Source of the DNA: an uncultured Oscillospiraceae bacterium
GTDB taxonomy: Bacteria; Bacillota; Clostridia; Oscillospirales; Ruminococcaceae
Direction of reading: 5' to 3'
Assembly (NCBI GenBank): GCA_949282975.1
Contig: CASDQY010000079.1
Location: forward strand, 1 to 46,459
Length of the DNA: 46,459 bases
Shown: in pieces, positions 35,536 through 43,417 of the stretch
Position numbering within the stretch: the first letter of the stretch is position 1
Layout: the number at the start of each line of letters is the position of its first letter
The notes under the pieces: model-generated
Told to the model about the DNA's origin: nothing
Database searches by the model: none
What the model saw: only the letters and a program-made list of their open reading frames with translations
Program-made: the position numbers and the translations under genes

Positions 35536-35564
35536 AGTATAGCATTTTTTGTCGGATTTGGCAA
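35536..35564 (-). promoter_or_regulatory. mutS promoter
   Basis: On the minus strand TTGCCA, a 17-base spacer ending in TGC, then TATACT: near-consensus with an extended -10. Just downstream, ATAAAAT-TCG-ATTTTAT forms a perfect seven-base inverted repeat between the -10 and the ribosome site. Confidence 0.75.
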
Positions 35565-35627
35565 GCAAGCCGGCATCAAACAGCAGGCCTTTTCCCAGCG
35601 TGCTTTAACCATCCGGTTGGGGTGCTT

Positions 35628-35667
35628 GGGATGAAAATACGCCTGAACGATTTCTCGTTCAGGCGTT
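35628..35667 (-). terminator. Terminator after the ABC importer operon
   Basis: ACGCCTGAACGA and TCGTTCAGGCGT form a perfect 12-base stem with a four-base loop (35639-35666), followed on the minus strand by ATTTTC. It lies just after the ATPase stop codon. Confidence 0.88.
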
Positions 35668-35669
35668 GA

Positions 35670-36494
35670 TCATTCGACTTTCCCCGCACTATGCAGGTCT
35701 TGGCTGAGCAGCATCCGGTCGTTGTCCAGCTCACGGTTGCAGCGCTGACGGTACAGCTCCAACAGGCCGGGGACATCCAGTTTTTCCCGTTCTTCCCCGG
35801 AAAGATCCAGCACAATCTGACCCTGTTCCATCATAATGGTGCGGTTGCCCATGCTCAAAGCAGAGGCGATGTTGTGGGTGATCATCATGGTGGTAATGGA
35901 ATGTTTGGCCACCACCTGCCGGGTGATGTCCAACACCTTTTCCGCCGTGACCGGGTCCAGAGCGGCGGTGTGTTCGTCCAACAGCAGCAGACGTGGAGTA
36001 ACCAGCGTACACATCATCAGCGCCACCGCCTGCCGCTGGCCGCCGGAAAGCTGGCCCATTTTGGTCTTCATCCGGTCCTCAATCCCCATATTCAGCTGGG
36101 CCAGGGTTTCCCGGAAAAGCTGGGCGTCCTGTTTGGACAAAGCCCAGGACAACATTCCCTTCACCGACTTGGAATAAGCCAAAGCCATGTTTTCCTGAAT
36201 GGTCAGGTCCGGAGCGGTTCCCAGCATGGGATCCTGGAACATCCGGGAAATCTGTTTGGCCCGGCGATGCTCTTTGACATAGGTGATGTCCTGGCCGTCC
36301 AGCACAATACTGCCGCTGTCGCAGAGAAAGGAACCGGCAATGGCGTTAAACAAGGTGGACTTTCCCGCCCCGTTGGAGCCGATGACCGTGACAAAATCCC
36401 CGTCATTGAGGGTCAGGTTGATGCCACGCAGGGCGTGATGGGCGTTGGGGGTGCCCTTCAAAAAAGTCTTATGAAGATCGGTGATCTTAAGCAT
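35670..36494 (-). CDS. ABC transporter ATP-binding protein (TrpZ/PF04392-associated type)
   Basis: ATPase subunit of a three-gene importer, 274 residues. Walker A is GSNGAGKS (39-46), the signature is LSGGQRQ near 148, and Walker B is LLLLDEHTAALD, with DEH where most have DEP, a known variant in this group. The last 30 residues form a short tail with no clear similarity. It overlaps the permease gene by eight bases. The trio (binding protein of PF04392, PF02653 permease, ATPase) matches importers predicted to carry tryptophan or other aromatic amino acids (TrpXYZ); no T-box or trp regulator is seen, so the substrate stays open. Confidence 0.88.
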   Translation of the reverse strand: MLKITDLHKTFLKGTPNAHHALRGINLTLNDGDFVTVIGSNGAGKSTLFNAIAGSFLCDSGSIVLDGQDITYVKEHRRAKQISRMFQDPMLGTAPDLTIQENMALAYSKSVKGMLSWALSKQDAQLFRETLAQLNMGIEDRMKTKMGQLSGGQRQAVALMMCTLVTPRLLLLDEHTAALDPVTAEKVLDITRQVVAKHSITTMMITHNIASALSMGNRTIMMEQGQIVLDLSGEEREKLDVPGLLELYRQRCNRELDNDRMLLSQDLHSAGKVE

Positions 36495-37386
36495 GGCGGC
36501 CGGCCCCCCTTCTGGTTTTCCAGTTCAAAAATCTGGATTTCAAGGTAGGCACTGCTAAGGTAATGGCCACAATCACAGCGCTGATCAGCTTGAGGGCATT
36601 GGCATCAAACAGATCCAGCTGCAGCGCCAAGGCAATAATGATGCGGTACACCACCGAGCCCACAACCGCACTGATCAGACAGAGCAGGATGCTCCGGCGG
36701 CCGAAGAATACCTCCCCGATAATCACCGATGCCAAACCGATGACGATCATGCCGGAACCGGAATTGATGTCGGCGTAACCCTGGCATTGGGCCAGCACCC
36801 CGCCGGACAGGGCCACCAGGCCATTGGCCAAAGCCAGAGCCACCATTTTGGTGAAGTTTGGGTTGATGCTGCTGGCCCGGACCATGGCTTCGTTGTTGCC
36901 GGTGGCCCGGATGCACAGGCCCAGGCTCGTTTTAAAAAACAGCGCCAAAAGGCCCACGCAAAGCAGCACAATGACCCCCACCGTGAGATAACGGGCGCCG
37001 TCCCGGCCCAGGGCATCCTCCAAAAAAGTGAAGAACTTGTTGCTGTTGATCAAAGAGATATTGGGGCTTCCCATAACGGTGATATTGATGGTATACAGCC
37101 CGCTCATGGTCAGGATTCCCGCTAAAATGGGGTGAATTCCCCAACGGGTTTGGAGCAGGCCGGTGACACAGCCCGCCACTGCGCCGGCAAACAGGGCCAT
37201 CAGCAACCCCAAAAAAGGATGTCCCCCGGCGGCAAACACCGCACTCACCGCCAAGCCGAAGGTGAAGCTGCCGTCCACCGTCAGATCCGGAATGTTCAGG
37301 ATCCGGAAGGTGATGTACACCCCCAAAGCCAGCATGGCGTATTCAAGCCCCAGCAGGCCGGAGTCAATCAAAAAGTTTAAATTCAT
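36487..37386 (-). CDS. ABC transporter permease (PF02653, branched-chain amino acid type)
   Basis: Membrane subunit of the importer, 299 residues with about eight hydrophobic segments. The pattern LNIPDLTVDGSFTFG near residue 30 and GNNEAMVRASSINPNF near 160 are typical of the TrpY/LivH-like permeases. The start at 37386 has AAAGGTGTG before it. A hairpin (37430-37450) separates it from the binding-protein gene upstream. Confidence 0.88.
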   Translation of the reverse strand: MNLNFLIDSGLLGLEYAMLALGVYITFRILNIPDLTVDGSFTFGLAVSAVFAAGGHPFLGLLMALFAGAVAGCVTGLLQTRWGIHPILAGILTMSGLYTINITVMGSPNISLINSNKFFTFLEDALGRDGARYLTVGVIVLLCVGLLALFFKTSLGLCIRATGNNEAMVRASSINPNFTKMVALALANGLVALSGGVLAQCQGYADINSGSGMIVIGLASVIIGEVFFGRRSILLCLISAVVGSVVYRIIIALALQLDLFDANALKLISAVIVAITLAVPTLKSRFLNWKTRRGAGRHA

Positions 37387-37429
37387 GGGTCACACACCTT
37401 TGCGCAATGCTGCGCCATGGATTGAGGAA

Positions 37430-37450
37430 GGAAGGCGCAAAGCGCCTTCC
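37430..37450 (-). other. Intercistronic hairpin between binding-protein and permease genes
   Basis: GGAAGGCGC, AAA, GCGCCTTCC: a perfect nine-base stem with a tight loop and no T-run. It could protect the upstream binding-protein message from 3' decay, giving more binding protein than permease. Confidence 0.55.
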
Positions 37451-37464
37451 TCCTGTAAATTTCT

Positions 37465-38451
37465 TTACCCTTGGGTATCGGTAGCGATGATATTCCAATC
37501 CTGATCTTCCGGCAGGGTAATGCCCAGGGCCTGGGCCGTGGTTTCATTGACCACATACTGGAAATCGCTCATATAAATGGCCGGCACATCCGAAACCGGG
37601 GTTCCCTGAAGAATCTGATCGGCCATTTTGGCGGATTCCTGACCCAGCTGGGTGTTGGAGCAGCTGGCGCTGGCCAGGGCGCCGGACTGGACCATAACCG
37701 GATCGGAGCCGTAAACGGCGATGCCGTTGTCGGTTGCCGCTTCCACTACCTGAGGCATAGCGGTCTGGACGGTGGAATCAATGGGCACATAAATAGCGTC
37801 CACCTCACCGGCCAGGCTCTGGGCCGCCTGCTGTACTTCCGAGGAATTGGTAACGGTGACTTCTTGGTAAGTATAGCCGTTTTCCGTCAGGTAATCCTTG
37901 GCGTTTTGGGCGGTGGATACCGCATTCACTTCGCCGGAGCAGTAGAGGATGCCGATATGCCGGGCATCGGGGGTGAGGGTGTTCATCAAGCCGAAAATTT
38001 CATCCACCGGCACAATATTGGAAGTACCGGTAGCGTTTTTATCCGGGGATTCCATGGTAGTCATCACACCGGCATTCACCGGGTTGGTTACCGAAATAAA
38101 CACAACGGGAGCATCCGGCTGGGCATTTACCACTGCCTGGGTGGCGGGGGTGACGATGGGGACAACGAGATCGTAATCCTGGTTGTTCAAATCGGCGCAG
38201 ATGGAATTCAATGTAGAGGTATCTCCCTGGGCATTGAGCAGGTCAAAGCTCATTTCGTCCTCGGTGTAGCCCAGATCCCGCATCTGCTGAATAAATGCCT
38301 CCCGCATTTCGGTAAACGCACCGTTATCCACCAGCTGCACAATGGCTACATTATAGGTGCTATCGCTGCCGCCATTGTTCTGACAGCCGGTAAAGGCGCC
38401 CAGAGCCAGGGCAGCACAGCAGAAACCGGCCAAAAGACGTTTTAGTTTCAT
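37465..38451 (-). CDS. ABC transporter substrate-binding lipoprotein (PF04392)
   Basis: Lipid-anchored binding protein of the PF04392 family, 328 residues. The N-terminus MKLKRLLAGF... ends in the lipobox FTGC, with the modified cysteine near residue 22, so it is processed by LspA. The mature part is the two-lobe fold with YNVAIVQLVDNGAF and VPIVTPATQAVVN in the first lobe. AAGGAGAG precedes the ATG at 38451. It is the first gene of the importer operon. Such proteins are often annotated as tryptophan or branched-chain amino-acid binders; the specificity cannot be read here. Confidence 0.88.
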   Translation of the reverse strand: MKLKRLLAGFCCAALALGAFTGCQNNGGSDSTYNVAIVQLVDNGAFTEMREAFIQQMRDLGYTEDEMSFDLLNAQGDTSTLNSICADLNNQDYDLVVPIVTPATQAVVNAQPDAPVVFISVTNPVNAGVMTTMESPDKNATGTSNIVPVDEIFGLMNTLTPDARHIGILYCSGEVNAVSTAQNAKDYLTENGYTYQEVTVTNSSEVQQAAQSLAGEVDAIYVPIDSTVQTAMPQVVEAATDNGIAVYGSDPVMVQSGALASASCSNTQLGQESAKMADQILQGTPVSDVPAIYMSDFQYVVNETTAQALGITLPEDQDWNIIATDTQG

Positions 38452-38497
38452 GTATCTTCTCTCCTTCCCGCCATAGACGGAATAAATTTCAACTTCT

Positions 38498-38527
38498 ATT
38501 TAACCACAATTCAGGGTGGTTTGTCAA
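38498..38527 (-). promoter_or_regulatory. Promoter of the ABC importer operon
   Basis: On the minus strand TTGACA (38522-38527), an 18-base spacer ending in TGG, then TTAAAT (38498-38503). It faces away from the plus-strand promoter at 38561, leaving a short shared divergent control region. Confidence 0.7.
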
Positions 38528-38560
38528 ATAAACCTGAGGAAAAAGTACCAAAAAAATGCA

Positions 38561-38589
38561 TTGTCAAGCCGGCAGGTTGGTGTTATCAT
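38561..38589 (+). promoter_or_regulatory. Promoter of the Dabb-domain gene
   Basis: TTGTCA, a 17-base spacer ending in TGT, then TATCAT (extended -10), about 40 bases ahead of the ATG at 38631. Confidence 0.65.
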
Positions 38590-38630
38590 AGAGGAAAGAA
38601 AGAATTTTATGCAGTTGGAGGTATCTGTTT

Positions 38631-38936
38631 ATGGTTCAGCATTTTCTTCTTTGGCGGTTTTCCGACGATATCCGGGCCGGGGACACCGCCCCATATCTGG
38701 CGCAGATTGCCGACTCGGTGGCAACCTTAACCGAAATCCCCCAGGTCCTCAGCGCCGGAATCCGGCCGCTGCTGCCCGGCGGAGAATGGGATTTTCTCTT
38801 CTGCGTCACCCTGGAGGATCTTTCCCAGCTTTCCACCTATCAAAGCCACCCCCTGCATCAAGCCCATCAAAAGCGCTGCCAGGATTGGCTGGTTCAGCGC
38901 ACCGCCTTTGACGTACCGGTAACCGACGGCGAATAA
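38631..38936 (+). CDS. Dabb (stress-responsive A/B barrel) domain protein
   Basis: A 101-residue single-domain protein of the Dabb family (PF07876), an alpha/beta barrel that dimerises; members have varied or unknown functions. The N-terminus MVQHFLLWRFSDD and the later HPLHQAHQ match the family pattern of an opening HxxLxKF-like strand and a closing S-HPxH helix. GGAGG lies nine bases before the ATG. It is a single-gene unit, divergent from the ABC importer and convergent with the rubredoxin. Confidence 0.8.
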   Translation: MVQHFLLWRFSDDIRAGDTAPYLAQIADSVATLTEIPQVLSAGIRPLLPGGEWDFLFCVTLEDLSQLSTYQSHPLHQAHQKRCQDWLVQRTAFDVPVTDGE

Positions 38937-38989
38937 GGGCAACCATTCCCCCGGCCACTGCCGGGTATCTGCAAACCCGTTTTGAATCA

Positions 38990-39040
38990 GGGGCAAAAAA
39001 CAATCCTCCGTATGGCGATCATACGGAGGATTTCCTGTTT
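38990..39040. terminator. Bidirectional terminator between Dabb and rubredoxin genes
   Basis: AATCCTCCGTATG (39002-39014) and CATACGGAGGATT (39020-39032) form a perfect 13-base stem. On the minus strand it is followed by GTTTTTTG, on the plus strand by TCCTGTTTT, so it works best for the rubredoxin transcript and probably for both. Confidence 0.85.
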
Positions 39041-39078
39041 TACGGACACCGCCCTAACTGCCGAAAGGGCTTTTTATT

Positions 39079-39237
39079 TTACGCAGGCACAAATTCATCT
39101 TTGCCCACGCCGCAGACGGGGCACACCCAGTCATCGGGCAGATCTTCAAAAGCGGTGCCGGGCTCGATGCCGTTATCCGGATCGCCGATTTCGGGATCGT
39201 AGATATAGCCGCAGGGTTCGCAAACGTATTTTTGCAT
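39079..39237 (-). CDS. Rubredoxin
   Basis: A 52-residue one-iron electron-transfer protein of anaerobes, typically reducing rubrerythrin, superoxide reductase or flavodiiron proteins. Two Cys-x2-Cys pairs bind the iron: [12 protein letters not shown] (Cys6, Cys9) and [13 protein letters not shown] (Cys39, Cys42), with the usual DLPDDW between. A strong GGAGGTGA precedes the ATG at 39237. It lies downstream of phoR on the same strand but has its own extended -10, so it is probably a separate unit. No partner oxidoreductase is adjacent. Confidence 0.95.
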   Translation of the reverse strand: MQKYVCEPCGYIYDPEIGDPDNGIEPGTAFEDLPDDWVCPVCGVGKDEFVPA

Positions 39238-39259
39238 AGCAGTTCACCTCCATGCCTTC

Positions 39260-39268
39260 AGTATACCA
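39260..39268 (-). promoter_or_regulatory. Extended -10 promoter of the rubredoxin gene
   Basis: On the minus strand TGGTATACT, an extended -10 about 23 bases before the ATG; the -35 region (TTTCAA at 16 bases) is poor. Confidence 0.6.
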
Positions 39269-39315
39269 CAAAAGCGATGCCTTGAAAAGGAAAACTTGTC
39301 CGGAAATAAAATTTT

Positions 39316-41046
39316 TTAATTCAGGCTTTCCGATTGGCCGGAAACCGGCTTTAACGGGATCTGCACCCAGAACCGGCTTCCCTGCCCTTCTATGCTGTCC
39401 ACACCCACAATGCCGCCGTAATACTGGGCGGTATGCTTCACAATGCTCAGTCCCAGGCCGGTGCCGCCGGTTTGCCGGGAACGACCTTTGTCGACCCGGA
39501 AAAACCGTTCAAACACCCGGCTTTGCAAAGCAGAGGGAATGCCGATGCCGTTATCGGAAACCGAAAGGTACATTTCCCCGTCCTTTTCCCGGCATTCTAC
39601 TTCCACCCTGCCGCCGGGGCGGTTATATTGAATGGCGTTTCGAATCAGATTGCTGACAATGCTGTAAAGATGCCTGCGGTCGGCATAGACGGTGGGCGCC
39701 TGTTCACAATCTGCCCGAAGGGTGATGTGGTTCTGCTCTGCCATGGGCTGCACCGAACACAAAGCTTCCCGAATCAACGGTTCCATTTCCACCGGCTGAC
39801 TGGTGGCCCCTGTTTCCCCGCTTTCCAGCCGGGAAATGGTGAGGATATCGTTGATCAGGGCGGTCATATTCTTTACTTCCCGGCGGATTTGGGCCAGAAA
39901 ATCCTTTTTCTGCTCCGGCGTAAAGCTGTCCTGCTCCAGCAGCTCCGCATAGCCGCCGATGGAGGTGATGGGGGTTTTCAGTTCATGGGAAGCGCTGGAG
40001 AAAAATTCCTGCCGCACCTGCCCCATTTTTCGCTCCCCGGTGACATCCACCAGAACAATGACCAAACCGCCGCCCTTGCGCACAGCGCTCATCCGCAGAT
40101 CATACACCGAGCCGTCCAGACGGAGATCCATCCGGCGGGGCTGGTAATCCGCCAGGGTTTTCCGAGCCATTTCGCAAAGCTGGGGGGAGCGGGTGTAGCA
40201 GATCAGATCCTGTCCGTCAGCAAGCGTTTCGCAGTCAAACCATTTCCGGGCAGCATGATTGATGGAGAGCACCTTCGCATCGGCGTCGGTGAGGATGAAG
40301 CCTTCCTCCATGTTTACCAGCATTTCGTCAATGCGGCGGCGTTCCCGCTTATATTTCTGCACCGTTTCCTCCACCTGACGGGAAAGACGAAGGGTGGATT
40401 GGGCAATGGGAAGCAGTTCGTCGTATTCAGGGGGTTCAATCCGGACCTTTTCCCCTGCCCCGATCTTCAGCATCTGCTCCCCGATTTCCTGCACCGGGCG
40501 GGTAACACTTTTTGCAAACCGGCCCGCCAGCAGCAGCGCCACCAGCAAAGCCCCGGCAAAACCTACCAGCAAGCCGGGCAGCAGCAGCCAGAAGTATTCC
40601 AGCACCCCATTGCTGGGTTGGCTGAGCCGCAAAACATTGCCGTTTTCGGTGCGTACAGCGCCATAGAGCATGGTTTCCTGGGTGGTGTCCGACTGACGAA
40701 GAGCGGTTCCGCTGCCGGAAAGCATGGCCGCCTCAACTTCCGGGCGGGATTCATGGTTATCCATGGCATCCTCGTTTTCCACTTCCGTGTCGCAAAGCAC
40801 ATTGCCCTCTTCATCAATGATGGTGATCCGGCTGCCGGCCGACAAATCGTCGCAAAGCCGGTTGCATTGCTCCTGCAGAAGCTGGTCCCAATCCAAGGCG
40901 CTGGCGCAGAGCCTGGCCTGGGTGAGGATGGCCTGCTGCTGCTGTTGAAGCATTTGATTGGAGACGGTATAGCCCACCACCAGCAGGCTGACCGCCAAAG
41001 CAATGGCCACGGCTGCTGCGATGCAGCTAAAAACGGCCCGTTTCAA
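39316..41046 (-). CDS. phoR: Phosphate-regulon sensor histidine kinase PhoR
   Basis: Membrane histidine kinase pairing with PhoB. The start is taken as TTG at 41046 because AAAGGAGG lies six bases before it and the membrane helix begins right after; a longer frame to 41148 runs through a foldback sequence. That gives 576 residues: a membrane segment (about 4-25), an extracellular part (26-150), a second segment (151-174), HAMP (175-228), PAS (about 240-335), the phospho-acceptor His354 in SASHELKTP, and the ATPase with NAIQYNRPGG, DNGIGIP, and GTGLGLSIV. It is the last gene of the pst-pho cluster. Confidence 0.93.
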   Translation of the reverse strand: MKRAVFSCIAAAVAIALAVSLLVVGYTVSNQMLQQQQQAILTQARLCASALDWDQLLQEQCNRLCDDLSAGSRITIIDEEGNVLCDTEVENEDAMDNHESRPEVEAAMLSGSGTALRQSDTTQETMLYGAVRTENGNVLRLSQPSNGVLEYFWLLLPGLLVGFAGALLVALLLAGRFAKSVTRPVQEIGEQMLKIGAGEKVRIEPPEYDELLPIAQSTLRLSRQVEETVQKYKRERRRIDEMLVNMEEGFILTDADAKVLSINHAARKWFDCETLADGQDLICYTRSPQLCEMARKTLADYQPRRMDLRLDGSVYDLRMSAVRKGGGLVIVLVDVTGERKMGQVRQEFFSSASHELKTPITSIGGYAELLEQDSFTPEQKKDFLAQIRREVKNMTALINDILTISRLESGETGATSQPVEMEPLIREALCSVQPMAEQNHITLRADCEQAPTVYADRRHLYSIVSNLIRNAIQYNRPGGRVEVECREKDGEMYLSVSDNGIGIPSALQSRVFERFFRVDKGRSRQTGGTGLGLSIVKHTAQYYGGIVGVDSIEGQGSRFWVQIPLKPVSGQSESLN

Positions 41047-41099
41047 AGGGCATCCTCCTTTCTCAACTGTAGGTTTTATCCCTCTAACTTCTTTGAAAA

Positions 41100-41176
41100 A
41101 AGACAACGCAAAAACACGTTCTCCCTTTGGCAAAGGGGTACAAGACATAGAGAACGTTGTTGTTGCGTTTTGTCTT
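41100..41176. repeat. Foldback sequence between phoB and phoR
   Basis: Two arms of about 24-27 bases, AAGACAACGC...CGTTCTC (41100-41123) and GAGAACG...GTTTTGTCTT (41150-41176), are inverted near-copies enclosing CCCTTTGGCAAAGGGG. It occupies half of the 157-base phoB-phoR gap, the longest gap inside the downstream part of the operon. Confidence 0.7.
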
Positions 41177-41203
41177 ACATATCATTTTTAAATCAGATTG
41201 ATC

Positions 41204-41896
41204 TCAGGATTGGCCGCCTCCGATGAAACGGTACCCCACCCCTCGAACAGTTTTGATATGACCTTCCCCTGCTTTCCCCAATTTTTTCCGCAGGGATTGG
41301 ATGTGGATATCCAAAGTCCGGGTTTCCAGATTTTCGTATCCCCACACCGTACTCAACAGTTCGCTGCGTTCCATGACACGGTTGCTGTTTTCCATCAGGC
41401 ACTGGAGAAGGCTGTATTCTTTATGGGTCAGTTCCACGGGACGGCCCTCCACCGTAACGGTGTGGGTGGCAGGATCCAAAACCAGATCTTCACAGACCAG
41501 ACGTGTCTTTCCGCCGCTGGCCGGCATCTGTGCCCGGCGAAGCAGGCTGCGCACCCGAGCAGTGAGTTCCATCACCCCAAAGGGTTTGGTCATATAATCG
41601 TCGGCGCCGCTGTCCAGCCCAACCACCTTATCCAGTTCGGTATCCTTTGCGGTAAGCATCATAACCGGGATCTGCATCAAGCCCGGCGCAGAGCGCATCC
41701 GCCGCACCGCCTCCACACCATCCATCCCCGGGAGCATAATATCAAACAGGCAGAGATCCGGCGGAGTCTGTTCCATGGAAAGCAGGGCTTCCTCTGCTGA
41801 ATCAAAGCCCTTGACAGTATAACCGCAGTTTTCCAGAGCGATGGTCAACAGATGGCGAATACCGCTGTCATCTTCAATGACATAGAGCAGAGGCAT
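41204..41896 (-). CDS. phoB: Phosphate-regulon response regulator PhoB/PhoP
   Basis: OmpR-family response regulator, 230 residues. The receiver has the acidic pair in VIEDD, the phosphorylated Asp52 in LFDIMLPG, Thr in MLTAKD and Lys104 in MTKPF. The winged-helix DNA-binding domain covers about 130-228 (LTHKEYSLLQCLMEN and TVWGYENLETRTLDIHIQSLRKKL). It would bind the TTTACA repeats before pstS. AAAGGAAG precedes the ATG at 41896, 30 bases after phoU. Confidence 0.93.
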   Translation of the reverse strand: MPLLYVIEDDSGIRHLLTIALENCGYTVKGFDSAEEALLSMEQTPPDLCLFDIMLPGMDGVEAVRRMRSAPGLMQIPVMMLTAKDTELDKVVGLDSGADDYMTKPFGVMELTARVRSLLRRAQMPASGGKTRLVCEDLVLDPATHTVTVEGRPVELTHKEYSLLQCLMENSNRVMERSELLSTVWGYENLETRTLDIHIQSLRKKLGKAGEGHIKTVRGVGYRFIGGGQS

Positions 41897-41926
41897 GGCG
41901 TCAGCTTCCTTTCCCGTTGGGATTGA

Positions 41927-42586
41927 TTACAGTAATTGTTTGTCGTGGATGGAGCCGGTCTGGGCAAATTCCAGCCACTCGCAGATATTCACAGCGTGGT
42001 CGCCGATTCGTTCCAGATACTTGGCGATCATCAGAATGTCGATGCAGTTGTCGATGCGGTCGGGCTGGTGCATCTGCTCGGCCACTTCGAACTTCACTTT
42101 GTTGAACAGATCATCCACCTGGTCGTCGTCATGCATCACTTTCTGGGCCAGTTCAGCGTCATTGTTGATGTAGCTGAGCAGGGCGTCGTGAAGCATGGCT
42201 TTGGCGCAGCGGGCCATCTGGGGGATATGGTGCACCAGATGGAAGGCGTCCAGACGATCCTTCAAACTGCAGATCAACTCCGCAATATCCGCTGCCTGGT
42301 CGCCGATTCGTTCCAGTTCGGTAACAATCTGCAGGGCGGCGGAAACGTTTCTCAAATCGCTGGCCACGGGCTGCTGGCGAAGCAGCAGGGTAAAGCAGGC
42401 GCTTTCAATGGCACGGCGGGCATCGTTGATTTCGGCGTCATTTTTAATGACCTCTTCCGCCTGCTGAACGTTTTGGGTTTCAAAGGCCTGAATGGTCTGC
42501 TCCAAAGCAGTGTCTACCTGGCTTCCCATGGTGACCAGTTTCACATGCAGCTGATCCAACTGCTGCTGAAAGGTTTCTCTTGGCAT
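41927..42586 (-). CDS. phoU: Phosphate-signalling protein PhoU
   Basis: Helical regulator linking the Pst transporter to PhoR and restraining uptake and signalling when phosphate is sufficient; 219 residues. It shows the two repeated three-helix units of the family, with the metal-binding E-x-x-x-D-motif in ERIGDQAADIAE and again in ERIGDHAVNICE. AGGAGGA precedes the ATG at 42586. Confidence 0.95.
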   Translation of the reverse strand: MPRETFQQQLDQLHVKLVTMGSQVDTALEQTIQAFETQNVQQAEEVIKNDAEINDARRAIESACFTLLLRQQPVASDLRNVSAALQIVTELERIGDQAADIAELICSLKDRLDAFHLVHHIPQMARCAKAMLHDALLSYINNDAELAQKVMHDDDQVDDLFNKVKFEVAEQMHQPDRIDNCIDILMIAKYLERIGDHAVNICEWLEFAQTGSIHDKQLL

Positions 42587-42609
42587 TGGTTCTTCCTCCT
42601 ATACAATGA

Positions 42610-43374
42610 TCAGCCAAACCGGCCGGTAATATAGTCTTCGGTGCGCTTATCCTTGGGACGGGCAAAGATGGTTTCGGTGTCACCGATTTCCACCATTTCA
42701 CCGACCAGGAAGAAAGCAGTGCGGTCCGCCACACGGGCAGCCTGCTGCATATTGTGGGTGACGATGGCGATGGCGTAGTTCTTCTTCAGCTCTTCCATCA
42801 GCTCTTCGATTTTCATGGTGGAGATGGGGTCCAAAGCGCTGGTGGGTTCGTCCATCAAAAGCAGTTCCGGCTGCACCGCCAAAGCACGGGCAATGCAAAG
42901 ACGCTGCTGCTGTCCGCCGGAAAGGCCCAGGGCGGATTTTTTCAGACGGTCCTTTACTTCATCAAAGATAGCGGCGCCCTTCAAAGAGGTTTCTACAATC
43001 TCATCCAGTTGGGCTTTTTTCTTAATGCCGTGAATCCGGGGACCATAGGCGATGTTATCATAGATGCTCATGGGGAAGGGATTGGGCTGCTGGAACACCA
43101 TGCCAACCTTTTTGCGCAGCATGGTGGGGTCGCACTTGGAGGAGAAGATATCTTCTCCGTCCAGCAGAACCGTTCCTTCGATCTTTACATTGGGCACCAA
43201 ATCGTTCATCCGGTTAAGGGTCTTTAAAAAGGTGGATTTGCCGCAGCCGGAGGGACCGATAAAGGCAGTGATGCTTTTATCGTAGATGTCCATGGTGACA
43301 TCTTTCAAAGCGTGGTTTTCCCCGTACCACAGGTTCAGATTCTTTACCTCACATTTTACCGTTTGCTGTTCCAT
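42610..43374 (-). CDS. pstB: Phosphate ABC transporter ATPase PstB
   Basis: ATPase of the high-affinity phosphate importer, 254 residues. Walker [10 protein letters not shown] (40-48), NRMNDLVP typical of PstB, signature [15 protein letters not shown], and Walker [14 protein letters not shown]. It lies between pstA and phoU; AAAGGA precedes the ATG at 43374. Confidence 0.97.
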   Translation of the reverse strand: MEQQTVKCEVKNLNLWYGENHALKDVTMDIYDKSITAFIGPSGCGKSTFLKTLNRMNDLVPNVKIEGTVLLDGEDIFSSKCDPTMLRKKVGMVFQQPNPFPMSIYDNIAYGPRIHGIKKKAQLDEIVETSLKGAAIFDEVKDRLKKSALGLSGGQQQRLCIARALAVQPELLLMDEPTSALDPISTMKIEELMEELKKNYAIAIVTHNMQQAARVADRTAFFLVGEMVEIGDTETIFARPKDKRTEDYITGRFG

Positions 43375-43417
43375 AATTCAAGTCCTTTCTGGCATTCCTT
43401 CTCCAAGAAATTGGAAA

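Noticed and set aside
34182..35669. 495-codon plus-strand frame opposite mutS
   Set aside because: Antisense to mutS over its full conserved length; no domain and no start signal.
39433..41226. 597-codon open frame on the plus strand opposite phoR
   Set aside because: Antisense shadow of phoR rich in Gln/His/Gly with no domain pattern; the opposite frame has all kinase motifs.
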